DNA from: Aequorivita soesokkakensis
Lineage (GTDB): Bacteria; Bacteroidota; Bacteroidia; Flavobacteriales; Flavobacteriaceae
DNA: 64,000 nucleotides
Direction: 5' to 3'
Assembly (NCBI RefSeq): GCF_001641085.1
Contig: NZ_LXIE01000011.1
Coordinates: forward strand, 39,984-103,983
A program made the position numbers and the translations under genes. Positions within the stretch are counted from its first letter, which is position 1. Each line of letters starts with the position of its first letter. Below the pieces are notes generated by a model, which saw only the letters and a program-made list of their open reading frames with translations, ran no database searches and was not told the DNA's origin. This document shows positions 18,021 through 27,426 of this stretch, piece by piece.

Positions 18021-19466
18021 ATGGAAAAGATTATTGACGAAAAAACACAGGGAAACACGCTAACACTGGAAGCACGCGAAGGCAATTCCCGCAAACTATA
18101 TATTGAAAGCTACGGCTGCGCTATGAATTTTAGCGATAGCGAGATTGTGGCTTCAATTCTTGCGGACCAAGGCTTTAACACTACAAATTCACTCGAAGAA
18201 GCCGATTTGGTTTTGGTAAACACCTGCTCCATCCGTGATAAAGCCGAGCAAACCGTTCGGAAACGTCTTGAAAAATACAACGCCGTAAAGCGAATAAATC
18301 CAAAAATGAAGGTTGGCGTTTTGGGCTGTATGGCTGAACGTTTAAAGGAAAAATTTCTTGAAGAGGAAAAAATTGTCGATTTGGTTGTTGGGCCTGACGC
18401 CTATAAAGACATTCCGAATTTACTGAAAGAAGTTGAGGAAGGCCGGGATGCCGTGAACGTTATTCTTTCAAAAGAAGAAACCTATGGCGATATTTCACCC
18501 GTGCGTTTGGGTGGAAATGGAATTACCGCTTTTGTGAGCATCACCCGCGGTTGTGATAATATGTGTACGTTTTGCGTCGTGCCTTTTACAAGAGGTCGCG
18601 AACGCAGCCGTGATCCGCAAAGTATTTTACGCGAAGTAAATGATTTGGCTGAAAAAGGGTATAAAGAAATTACGCTGCTCGGTCAAAACGTAGATAGCTA
18701 TTTATGGTACGGCGGTGGACTGAAAAAAGATTTCAAAAATGCTTCGGAAATGCAAAAGGCAACCGCTACGGATTTTGCCGTATTGCTTGATATGGTTGCA
18801 ACGGCTCACCCCAAAATGCGAATTCGTTTTTCAACCAGCAATCCGCAGGATATGCACGAAGAAGTATTGCATATTGTAGCGAAACACGACAATATTTGCA
18901 ACCACATTCACCTTCCCGTTCAAAGCGGAAGCACGCGGATTTTAAAGAAAATGAACCGCCAGCATACCCGGGAGGAATATATGAAGTTGATTGATAGGAT
19001 TTGGGAAATCATTCCCGGTTGTTCCATTTCGCAGGATATGATTATTGGTTTTCCCACGGAAACTGAAGAAGACCATAAAGAAACGATGAGCTTGATGGAA
19101 TATGTGAAATATGATTTTGGCTATATGTATAAATATTCCGAAAGGCCCGGCACCATGGCTGCCCGAAAACTGGAAGACGATGTGCCCGAAGAAATTAAAA
19201 GCCGAAGATTGACTGAGATTGTTGATCTTCAGCAAAAACACAGCGCCATTCGCACAGCGGAATTTTTAGGAAAAATTGTTACTGTTTTGATTGAGAAAGA
19301 ATCCAAAAAAAACAAAGATGAATGGAGCGGAAGAACGGAGCATAATAATGTTGCTGTTTTTCCGAAGGAAAATTACAAAGCGGGAGATTTTGTAAAAGTA
19401 AAAGTAACCGATTGCACTACGGCTACCCTAATTGGCAAAGCTGTAGGTTTTTCAGGCAACAATTAA
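18021..19466 (+). CDS. miaB: tRNA-2-methylthio-N6-dimethylallyladenosine synthase MiaB
   Basis: This 481-residue methylthiotransferase has all three domains. The UPF0004 N-terminal domain has its three cluster cysteines in SYGCAMNFSDSE, VNTCSIRDKA and VLGCMAERL. The radical SAM core has CDNMCTFC in RGCDNMCTFCVVPFTRGRE. A C-terminal TRAM domain ends the protein. It adds a methylthio group to i6A37 of tRNAs reading UNN codons. The RGRERSR stretch favours MiaB over MtaB or RimO. The sigma-54 activator gene begins three bases after its stop. Confidence 0.96.
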   Translation: MEKIIDEKTQGNTLTLEAREGNSRKLYIESYGCAMNFSDSEIVASILADQGFNTTNSLEEADLVLVNTCSIRDKAEQTVRKRLEKYNAVKRINPKMKVGVLGCMAERLKEKFLEEEKIVDLVVGPDAYKDIPNLLKEVEEGRDAVNVILSKEETYGDISPVRLGGNGITAFVSITRGCDNMCTFCVVPFTRGRERSRDPQSILREVNDLAEKGYKEITLLGQNVDSYLWYGGGLKKDFKNASEMQKATATDFAVLLDMVATAHPKMRIRFSTSNPQDMHEEVLHIVAKHDNICNHIHLPVQSGSTRILKKMNRQHTREEYMKLIDRIWEIIPGCSISQDMIIGFPTETEEDHKETMSLMEYVKYDFGYMYKYSERPGTMAARKLEDDVPEEIKSRRLTEIVDLQQKHSAIRTAEFLGKIVTVLIEKESKKNKDEWSGRTEHNNVAVFPKENYKAGDFVKVKVTDCTTATLIGKAVGFSGNN

Positions 19467-19469
19467 TTT

Positions 19470-20747
19470 ATGGAAAGCATACAAGCAACAAAACAACGTT
19501 TCGGAATAATAGGCAACGACCCAAAACTGAACCGTGCCGTTGAAAAAGCAATTCAGGTTGCACCTACTGATATTTCTGTATTGGTTACGGGCGAAAGCGG
19601 TGTGGGGAAAGAAAGTATTCCGAAAATAATCCACTCACTTTCGCACAGAAAGCATGGAAAATACATTGCCGTAAACTGTGGCGCAATCCCCGAAGGAACT
19701 ATTGATAGCGAACTTTTTGGTCACGAAAAAGGATCTTTTACGGGCGCAACCGCAACCAGAAGTGGTTATTTTGAAGTAGCCGATGGCGGAACTATTTTTC
19801 TTGATGAAGTTGGCGAACTGCCGCTACCAACGCAAGTTCGCTTGCTTCGCGTTTTGGAAAATGGCGAATTTTTAAAAGTTGGTTCCTCCGCAGCGCAAAA
19901 AACCGATGTTCGTATTGTTGCCGCAACCAATGTAAAAATGGTCGATGCCATTGAAAAAGGAAAATTTCGCGAAGACCTTTATTATAGGCTGAGTACTGTG
20001 GAAATAAATTTGCCACCACTTCGCGAACGGCAGGAAGACATACATTTGCTTTTCAGAAAATTTGCGGCGGATTTTGCGCAGAAATATAAAATGCCAACCA
20101 TCCGTTTGGACGATCACGCTACCGAGCTTTTGCTGAAATATCGCTGGAGTGGAAACATTCGCCAACTGCGGAATGTTGCCGAACAGATTTCGGTTTTGGA
20201 GCAGAATCGCGAAATTTCTTATGAAACCTTAAAGCATTATTTGCCAGACATGGGCAGCAATCTTCCCGCAATTGTAAACGCGAAGAAAGCCGAAAGTGAT
20301 TTCAGTAGCGAGCGGGAAATTCTTTACAAAGTGCTTTTCGATATGAAACGTGACGTAAACGATCTAAAAAAACTTACTTTGGAATTGATGAAAACGGGAA
20401 ATACTGCCAAAGTAAAAGAAGAGCAATCGTCGCTTATCAATAAAATATATTCCGAAGAAAATGAGGCAGAGGAAGAATTGGCATCAATAATTGAGGAAGA
20501 AAACAACGGCCAGGAAAGTGATGTGGAAGTTTTCAGCATTCCCGAAAATGCTTCTGAGACGAGAAAAGACAAATATGAATATGCTGAGGAAATACAAGAA
20601 GAAGAAAACCTTTCACTTCAACAAAAAGAATTGGAACTAATCAAGAAATCGCTGGAAAAATATCACGGAAAACGAAAGGATGCCGCGGATGAGCTGGGCA
20701 TTTCCGAAAGAACTTTATATAGAAAGATAAAGCAGTACGACTTATAG
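19470..20747 (+). CDS. Sigma-54-dependent transcriptional activator (AAA+ and Fis-type HTH, no sensor domain)
   Basis: The 425-residue protein starts almost directly with the AAA+ sigma-54 interaction domain: Walker A GESGVGKE (about 48-55), the sigma-54-contacting loop GSFTGA in place of the usual GAFTGA, Walker B FLDEVGELP and the arginine-finger region FREDLYYRLS. A long acidic linker (about 270-385) leads to a Fis-type helix-turn-helix (KRKDAADELGISERTLYRKIKQY). It lacks a receiver, GAF or PAS domain, so control is probably by expression or a partner protein. It sits in the miaB-lptE-secG-groESL run; a sigma-54-like promoter precedes groES. Confidence 0.93.
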   Translation: MESIQATKQRFGIIGNDPKLNRAVEKAIQVAPTDISVLVTGESGVGKESIPKIIHSLSHRKHGKYIAVNCGAIPEGTIDSELFGHEKGSFTGATATRSGYFEVADGGTIFLDEVGELPLPTQVRLLRVLENGEFLKVGSSAAQKTDVRIVAATNVKMVDAIEKGKFREDLYYRLSTVEINLPPLRERQEDIHLLFRKFAADFAQKYKMPTIRLDDHATELLLKYRWSGNIRQLRNVAEQISVLEQNREISYETLKHYLPDMGSNLPAIVNAKKAESDFSSEREILYKVLFDMKRDVNDLKKLTLELMKTGNTAKVKEEQSSLINKIYSEENEAEEELASIIEEENNGQESDVEVFSIPENASETRKDKYEYAEEIQEEENLSLQQKELELIKKSLEKYHGKRKDAADELGISERTLYRKIKQYDL

Positions 20748-20748
20748 G

Positions 20749-20764
20749 TTTGTGGTTTGTGGTT
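20749..20764. repeat. Short TTTGTGG repeat (two copies)
   Basis: Two copies of the same seven-base unit seen at 4891-4967, placed directly after the activator stop codon and 20 bases before the lptE start. Confidence 0.8.
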
Positions 20765-20783
20765 AAAAATTAAAATAACATAA

Positions 20784-21296
20784 ATGCGTAAAATATTATT
20801 AACAGTATTTCTTATTACTTCAACTTTAATTTTGCAAAGTTGCGGCTCATATTCCTTTACGGGTGCGGATATTAATTATACTACCACCAAAACGGTGCAG
20901 GTAAACTATTTTCAAAACAACGCTCCAATTGTTGAGCCGGGAATTGCACGGGATTTTACACAAAAATTACAGGATTTGTTGCTGAACCAAACCAGTTTGG
21001 ATTTGGTTAACAGCAGTGGCGATTTGGTTTACGAGGGAGAAATTACCCAGTTTTATATTTCGCCAATTACTGCAACTTCAAACAGTACAGCTGCTCAAAA
21101 CAGGTTGACTATTGCAATAAATGTGAGATTTTACAACACAAAAGAGCCATTGAAGGATTTTGAGCAACCCTTCAGTTTTTATTACGATTACGATGGCCAG
21201 ACTCAATTGACCGGCTCAAAATTGGACGCCGCTGTCGATATTATTTTTGAACGCCTGACGCAGGATATTTTTAACAAATCACTTGCAAATTGGTAG
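20784..21296 (+). CDS. lptE: LPS assembly lipoprotein LptE
   Basis: The 170-residue lipoprotein begins MRKILLTVFLITSTLILQSC, with the lipobox cysteine at residue 20, followed by GSYSFTGADI. The phrase NYFQNNAPIVEPGIARDFTQKLQDLLLNQTSLDLV is typical of the Bacteroidota LptE family; LptE plugs the LptD barrel in the outer membrane. The operon position between the sigma-54 activator and secG is usual for flavobacteria. Confidence 0.88.
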   Translation: MRKILLTVFLITSTLILQSCGSYSFTGADINYTTTKTVQVNYFQNNAPIVEPGIARDFTQKLQDLLLNQTSLDLVNSSGDLVYEGEITQFYISPITATSNSTAAQNRLTIAINVRFYNTKEPLKDFEQPFSFYYDYDGQTQLTGSKLDAAVDIIFERLTQDIFNKSLANW

Positions 21297-21300
21297 CATT

Positions 21301-22200
21301 TTGAACACATCAAACTTTACATATTTGCTCGCCAATCCTCAGAAAATAACAGCTGAGGATTTAGCTACTTTGGATTTACTCATTAAGAAATACCCCTATT
21401 TTCAGAGTGCTCGGGCATTGCAGTTGAAAGGCTTGAAAAACAACGATAGTTTTTTATATAACGATGCGCTGAAGCTTACCGCTGCGCACACAACCGATCG
21501 TGATATTCTTTTTGAATATATCACTTCGGAAAAATTTATCCAGAATGAAATTTCGCAATCCATATTGCAGCACGACGCTACGGTTGATGAGATAAAAGTA
21601 GTTTCAGAAGATGTTTCGGAACAAATAAGTCTTGAAATTGATAGGCAACTGAAAGCCGAAATGCAAAAAGCTGAGAATATTCTGAACCCACAACTTTTCC
21701 AAAGAAAAGTAGAATCCGTAACCATTTTAGCTGAAAAAAAGGAAGAAAACCCAGAAGAAATACTTCAGCCAGACAAGCCATTGGAGTTTACTAAAAATGA
21801 TACGCATTCCTTCTCCGAATGGTTAAAACTGACTAAGGCAAAACCCATTGAGCGTTTGGAAGATACTTCCGAAGGAAAAAATGACGAACCGAAAAAGGAC
21901 GATAGAGAGCGAAAATTTGAATTGATTGATAAATTTATTCAGGAACGCCCAAAAATAATTCCTTCAGAAATAGAAAATAAAGCGCCCAAAGAAGAAAAAA
22001 CCATTACAGCCAATCCACATTCACAACCGTCTGATTCACTAATGACGGAGACTTTGGCGAAAGTTTACCTGCAACAAAAAAACTATAAAAAAGCAATTCA
22101 AGCATATAAAATTTTAATTTTGAAAAATCCCGAAAAAAGTGGTTTCTTTGCAGACCAAATTCGGGCAATAGAAAAATTGATTAATTCAGAACAATCATGA
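21301..22200 (+). CDS. Tetratricopeptide-like cytoplasmic protein of unknown function
   Basis: No ATG is available near the 5' end. I use TTG 21301 (giving MNTSNFTYLLANPQKI), four bases after the lptE stop; TTG 21283, inside lptE, is the longer alternative. The roughly 299-residue protein has an N-terminal helical part, a charged low-complexity middle, and a C-terminal TPR-like hairpin (TLAKVYLQQKNYKKAIQAYKILILKNPEKSG). Its stop overlaps the secG ATG (ATGA). Function is unknown; the conserved position next to secG hints at an envelope or secretion role. Confidence 0.7.
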   Translation: MNTSNFTYLLANPQKITAEDLATLDLLIKKYPYFQSARALQLKGLKNNDSFLYNDALKLTAAHTTDRDILFEYITSEKFIQNEISQSILQHDATVDEIKVVSEDVSEQISLEIDRQLKAEMQKAENILNPQLFQRKVESVTILAEKKEENPEEILQPDKPLEFTKNDTHSFSEWLKLTKAKPIERLEDTSEGKNDEPKKDDRERKFELIDKFIQERPKIIPSEIENKAPKEEKTITANPHSQPSDSLMTETLAKVYLQQKNYKKAIQAYKILILKNPEKSGFFADQIRAIEKLINSEQS

Positions 22201-22529
22201 GTACCTTTACAATATTTTTAATTTTAATAATGATAGTGGCCTTTTTATTGGTCATAGTTATAATGGTTCAAAACCCAAAAGGCGGCGGGCTTTCATCGTC
22301 ATTCGGCGGTGGCGGAGGCGCACAGATTGGTGGCGTTCAAAAAACAAGTGACTTTCTTGATAAAAGTACTTGGACGCTTGCAACCATTATGTTGGCGTTG
22401 ATTTTATTTTCAAATGTTTTTATAATGGGCGGTAACAGTTTGCAATCAAAAACTTTTGATCCAAACAGCGTACCAGCAGTACCAACAACGGATACTCCTG
22501 CACCAACAGCACCTGAAACTACAAACTAA
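22197..22529 (+). CDS. secG: Preprotein translocase subunit SecG
   Basis: The 110-residue protein has two membrane helices (about 3-24 and 57-77) joined by a loop with the SecG hallmark MVQNPKGGGLSSSFGGGGGAQIGGVQKTSDFLDK. The tail is Pro/Thr-rich. SecG assists SecYE in protein export. It overlaps the upstream gene by four bases and is followed by a strong terminator, separating it from groES. Confidence 0.95.
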   Translation: MSTFTIFLILIMIVAFLLVIVIMVQNPKGGGLSSSFGGGGGAQIGGVQKTSDFLDKSTWTLATIMLALILFSNVFIMGGNSLQSKTFDPNSVPAVPTTDTPAPTAPETTN

Positions 22530-22550
22530 TATTTAGTTACAATATATTTA

Positions 22551-22585
22551 AAAATGCCAGCTTCTGACAAGCTGGCATTTTTGTT
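22551..22585 (+). terminator. Intrinsic terminator after secG
   Basis: A near-perfect hairpin with arms AAATGCCAGCTT and AAGCTGGCATTT and a four-base loop, followed by TTGTTTTG. It ends the miaB-secG operon before groES. Confidence 0.85.
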
Positions 22586-22610
22586 TTGTAATGTGTCAGT
22601 TTATGGGCAG

Positions 22611-22626
22611 TGGCACAATTTCTGCC
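22611..22626 (+). promoter_or_regulatory. Candidate sigma-54 promoter of groESL
   Basis: TGGCAC (22611-22616), five bases, then CTGCC (22622-22626) reproduces the -24/-12 layout TGGCAC-N5-TTGCW with GG and GC at the correct 12-base separation. The start ATG of groES is 55 bases downstream. A sigma-54 activator is encoded in the preceding operon. No good TAnnTTTG box is seen here. Confidence 0.55.
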
Positions 22627-22680
22627 AATTAGCAATCAAACATTTAAACTCAAGTTTAACAACTAAAAAATAAAATTGAA

Positions 22681-22956
22681 ATGGCATTAAAAATTCAACC
22701 ACTTGCAGACCGCGTTTTAGTTCAGCCGCAAGAAGCTGAGACTAAGACCGCATCTGGAATTTACATTCCTGATTCCGCAAAGGAAAAACCGCAACAAGGT
22801 AAAGTAGTAGCTGTGGGCAAAGGCAAAGAAGACCACAAAATGACCGTGAAGGTTGGCGATACCGTTCTTTACGGAAAATACTCTGGCAGCGAATTAAAGT
22901 TTGATGGCAAAGACTACCTGATTATGCGCGAGGATGATATTTTAGCCATCATCTAA
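22681..22956 (+). CDS. groES: Co-chaperonin GroES
   Basis: A 91-residue co-chaperonin of standard bacterial length. It starts [20 protein letters not shown] and contains the mobile-loop region [24 protein letters not shown] and the end [16 protein letters not shown]. Seven subunits form the lid of the GroEL folding chamber. The putative sigma-54 promoter upstream and groEL 154 bases downstream define the operon. Confidence 0.97.
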   Translation: MALKIQPLADRVLVQPQEAETKTASGIYIPDSAKEKPQQGKVVAVGKGKEDHKMTVKVGDTVLYGKYSGSELKFDGKDYLIMREDDILAII

Positions 22957-22985
22957 ATTCCAAATCACAAGTACCAAATTCCAAA

Positions 22986-23013
22986 ATTTGGGATTTGGGA
23001 TTTGGGATTTGGG
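22986..23013. repeat. Heptanucleotide repeat (ATTTGGG) x4 between groES and groEL
   Basis: Four perfect seven-base units follow a short inverted copy (CCAAATTCC) at 22973-22981, so the transcript could fold here. The length and placement match the other seven-base repeat tracts in this window, although the unit differs. Confidence 0.9.
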
Positions 23014-23068
23014 ATTTTTATTTTGGAATTTCTTCAAAAACAAAAAGTTTAAAATTTATAAGTATTAA

Positions 23069-24748
<1,680 letters not shown>

Positions 24749-24769
24749 TCCCTAAAGTGATTAATAGTT

Positions 24770-24808
24770 AAAACCTCACAAGTCTTCAAGATTTGTGAGG
24801 TTTTTTTA
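24770..24808 (+). terminator. Intrinsic terminator after groEL
   Basis: Arms AAACCTCACAA and TTGTGAGGTTT around an eleven-base loop, followed by seven T, 25 bases after the groEL stop. Confidence 0.9.
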
Positions 24809-24848
24809 TTTCTGAAATTGACTACATTTATAACCAAACAGTCAAAAT

Positions 24849-25628
24849 TTGGAAATCCCTTTCGAACCCATTCTCTTCGGAATAAAAGTGAATATTCATC
24901 TCATTATGGAATATCTCGCTTTTATCGTGGGTTTCCGTTATTATGTTTTTCTTCGGAAAAGAAGTACGGATGAAATTTCCTCAAACAACAGACTTTCAAT
25001 TATCATCGGCGCTACCTTAGGCGCGTTGATTGGCTCGCGTATTATTGGATTTTTGGAATATCCTTTTATAAACTTTTCTGAAAATACTTGGATTGAATTA
25101 CTGAACGCAAAATCAATAATGGGCGGTCTCTTCGGCGGACTTTTGGGCGTTGAGATTGCAAAAAAGATAATTGGCGAAAAACGTTCGTCCGGTGATTTGT
25201 TCACTTTTCCCATCATTCTCGGGATCTTTATAGGGCGGATTGGTTGCTTTCTTTCGGGCACAAATGAATTCACTTACGGAATAGAAACTAAATCAATCTT
25301 AGGAATGGATTTGGGCGATGGAGTGCTTCGGCAACCACTTGCGTTGTACGAACTCGTTTTTTTGGTACTTTTAGCAATAGTGCTGAAACAAATTCAGAAG
25401 AAAAAAATATTGAAAAGCGGCGGATTATTCAAATGGTTTATGATATCCTATTTTGGTTTTCGCTTTTTAATAGAATTTTTAAAACCGAATGAGTTTTTCA
25501 TTTTAGGATTGAGTAGCGTTCAAATACTTTGCGTTATTTGTTTGCTTTACTATTATAAAACAATCTTTTTTGTAAAAGAATCAAGACACAAGAACCAAGA
25601 TATAAGACAGCCAACTGAAAATTTTTAA
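24849..25628 (+). CDS. Lgt-like membrane protein (prolipoprotein diacylglyceryl transferase homologue, active site altered)
   Basis: The 259-residue protein has about seven membrane helices and aligns by eye to Lgt throughout: FEPILFGIKVNIHLI at the start, GGLFGGLLG near 92-100, RIGCFLSG near 130-137, LALYE at 164-168 and RFLIEFLKP at 205-213. The start codon is TTG; the next ATG (24906) would remove part of the matching N-terminus. In E. coli Lgt the histidine of HGG (His103) is important; here the sequence is MGG (Met91). The usual GNFIN is GCFLS. It heads an operon with a radical SAM enzyme. I infer a lipid-modifying membrane enzyme with changed chemistry. Confidence 0.75.
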   Translation: MEIPFEPILFGIKVNIHLIMEYLAFIVGFRYYVFLRKRSTDEISSNNRLSIIIGATLGALIGSRIIGFLEYPFINFSENTWIELLNAKSIMGGLFGGLLGVEIAKKIIGEKRSSGDLFTFPIILGIFIGRIGCFLSGTNEFTYGIETKSILGMDLGDGVLRQPLALYELVFLVLLAIVLKQIQKKKILKSGGLFKWFMISYFGFRFLIEFLKPNEFFILGLSSVQILCVICLLYYYKTIFFVKESRHKNQDIRQPTENF

Positions 25629-25643
25629 CTTTTAACTTTTTCG

Positions 25644-27038
25644 ATGCCCGTAAGAAAATACACATACTACGATTTCACCCTAAGCCTTTGCCCAGAATGC
25701 TTAAAGCGAATTGACGCAAAAATAGTTTTTGAGGAAAACAATGTTTTTATGCTGAAGCGTTGCCCAGAACACGGCAATAGCAAAGTCTTGATTGCCGATG
25801 ATGCCGAATACTACAAAAACATCCGAAACTACAACAAGCCTTCGGAAATGCCCTATACCTTCAACACAAAAACGCATTACGGCTGCCCGTATGATTGCGG
25901 TTTGTGCCCAGACCACGAACAGCATTCGTGTTTGACGATTGTTGAAGTCACCGATCGATGCAACCTCACCTGCCCTACTTGTTACGCAGGTTCGTCGCCA
26001 ACGTATGGGCGGCACCGAACTTTGGATGAAATAAAAAAAATGATGGACGCCGTGGTTCGGAATGAAAAAGAGCCCGATGTTGTTCAAATAAGTGGCGGCG
26101 AACCCACAATCCATCCACAGTTTTTTGAGATTTTGGATTATGCAAAAACGCTTCCCATAAAACATGTAATGCTGAATACCAACGGAATCCGGATTGCAAA
26201 AGAGAAAGATTTTGCCGAAAAACTGAAAACGTACGCTCCCGATTTCGAAATCTATTTGCAATTCGATTCTTTTGAGGATTCAGTTTTGCAAACCTTGCGT
26301 GGCGCCGATTTGAGTAAAATCCGTCAGCAAGCGCTTGCCAATTTGAATGAAGTGAATCTTTCAACAACGTTGGTTGTAACCCTTCAAAAAGGATTGAATG
26401 ATGGCGAAATTGGTAAAGTTATCGACTTCGCCTTAAAACAAAAATGCGTTCGCGGCGTAACATTTCAGCCCACTCAAATTGCTGGGAGATTGGAAGATTT
26501 CAATACTGAAACCGATAGGATTACTTTAACGGAAGTACGCAGAAAAATTTTGGAGCAAACCGATGTTTTTAATGCAGAAGATTTACTTCCCGTTCCCTGC
26601 AATCCCGATGCTTTGGCTATGGGTTATGCCCTAAAATTGGGCGACGAAGTTTTTCCGTTGACGCGTTACATCAATCCGCAGGATTTGTTGGACAACAGTA
26701 AAAACACGATAGTTTACGAACAGGACGAAATGCTAAAAGGAAAAATGATTGAGCTTTTCAGTACGGGAAATTCGGTAGAATGCGCGCAGAAAAATTTGAA
26801 GTCAATTCTCTGTTGTCTTCCCAATATTGACGCGCCGGAATTAGGCTATGACAATCTTTTCAGAGTAATTATTATGCAATTTATTGACGCCTATAATTTT
26901 GACGTCCGCAGCATCAAAAAATCCTGTGTGCATATTGTGGACAAAGATTACAAAATCATCCCGTTTGAAACGATGAATTTATTTTATCGGGATGATAAAA
27001 AAGAATATTTGGAGAAACTTAAATCAGAAGCGTTATGA
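25644..27038 (+). CDS. Radical SAM enzyme resembling COG1964 (tetraether-lipid-synthase-like)
   Basis: The 464-residue protein has the radical SAM cluster motif C106-N-L-T-C110-P-T-C113, the SGGEP motif near 149, and extra cysteines before it: C16, C19 and C40 in a rubredoxin-like N-terminus, and C81, C85, C88 and C96 in HYGCPYDCGLCPDHEQHSC. This cysteine layout is that of COG1964, the group that includes the archaeal enzyme Tes, which joins lipid tails, and MJ0619. Later cysteines (CCLPN, KKSCVHIVD) may hold further clusters. It starts 15 bases after the Lgt-like gene and overlaps the next small gene by ATGA. A lipid or membrane substrate is inferred from context only. Confidence 0.8.
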   Translation: MPVRKYTYYDFTLSLCPECLKRIDAKIVFEENNVFMLKRCPEHGNSKVLIADDAEYYKNIRNYNKPSEMPYTFNTKTHYGCPYDCGLCPDHEQHSCLTIVEVTDRCNLTCPTCYAGSSPTYGRHRTLDEIKKMMDAVVRNEKEPDVVQISGGEPTIHPQFFEILDYAKTLPIKHVMLNTNGIRIAKEKDFAEKLKTYAPDFEIYLQFDSFEDSVLQTLRGADLSKIRQQALANLNEVNLSTTLVVTLQKGLNDGEIGKVIDFALKQKCVRGVTFQPTQIAGRLEDFNTETDRITLTEVRRKILEQTDVFNAEDLLPVPCNPDALAMGYALKLGDEVFPLTRYINPQDLLDNSKNTIVYEQDEMLKGKMIELFSTGNSVECAQKNLKSILCCLPNIDAPELGYDNLFRVIIMQFIDAYNFDVRSIKKSCVHIVDKDYKIIPFETMNLFYRDDKKEYLEKLKSEAL

Positions 27039-27235
27039 TTTTTTTAGAAGTAGGTGACCTAACCGGTTTAGTTATCATCATTGTAGCAATTATGCTACTT
27101 CCCTCTATTATTTTGGGAATAATTGGCGCCGTTTTATTTGCAAATGACAAGAAAAAAGCAGGAAAAATACTTATGATTCTTGGGGTAGTTTATCTTTTGA
27201 TAAGTCTTGGGATTTGTGGGAGTATGATGATTTAA
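27035..27235 (+). CDS. Small membrane protein, two TM helices (copy 1)
   Basis: A 66-residue protein overlapping the radical SAM stop (ATGA), so translation is coupled. There are two hydrophobic helices (about 9-33 and 42-62) separated by a short basic loop, NDKKKAGKIL. The second half (KKKAGKILMILGVVYLLISLGICG) matches the small gene just downstream, so the two are tandem paralogues. No family is recognised. Confidence 0.7.
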   Translation: MIFLEVGDLTGLVIIIVAIMLLPSIILGIIGAVLFANDKKKAGKILMILGVVYLLISLGICGSMMI

Positions 27236-27247
27236 AAATTAGTTTTA

Positions 27248-27418
27248 ATGATACTGTTTATTGTTTTTGTTTTTATGCCATTTGCTATTTTTATCTATGG
27301 CCAAGTTCTTATAAGAGAAGAAAATAAGGTGAAAGACAAGAAAACAGGAAAAATATTGATTATAACATCAATTGTTTTTGCAATAATTGGTTTAGGATAC
27401 TGCGGAATGTTACTATAG
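27248..27418 (+). CDS. Small membrane protein, two TM helices (copy 2)
   Basis: ATG 27248 to TAG 27418 encodes 56 residues, with helices at about 2-18 and 36-56. The loop and second helix (KDKKTGKILIITSIVF, then GLGYCG) parallel the upstream 66-residue protein (NDKKKAGKILMILG, then SLGICG), including the final glycine-cysteine. It follows 12 bases after copy 1 and precedes the convergent peptidase stop by eight bases. That similarity is the main evidence that this short frame is a real gene. Confidence 0.6.
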   Translation: MILFIVFVFMPFAIFIYGQVLIREENKVKDKKTGKILIITSIVFAIIGLGYCGMLL

Positions 27419-27426
27419 CAAATTCC

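Noticed and set aside
25701..26367. Two long minus-strand frames inside the radical SAM gene
   Set aside because: They are antisense shadows; the plus-strand frame has clear cysteine motifs and the antisense frames have no recognisable domain.
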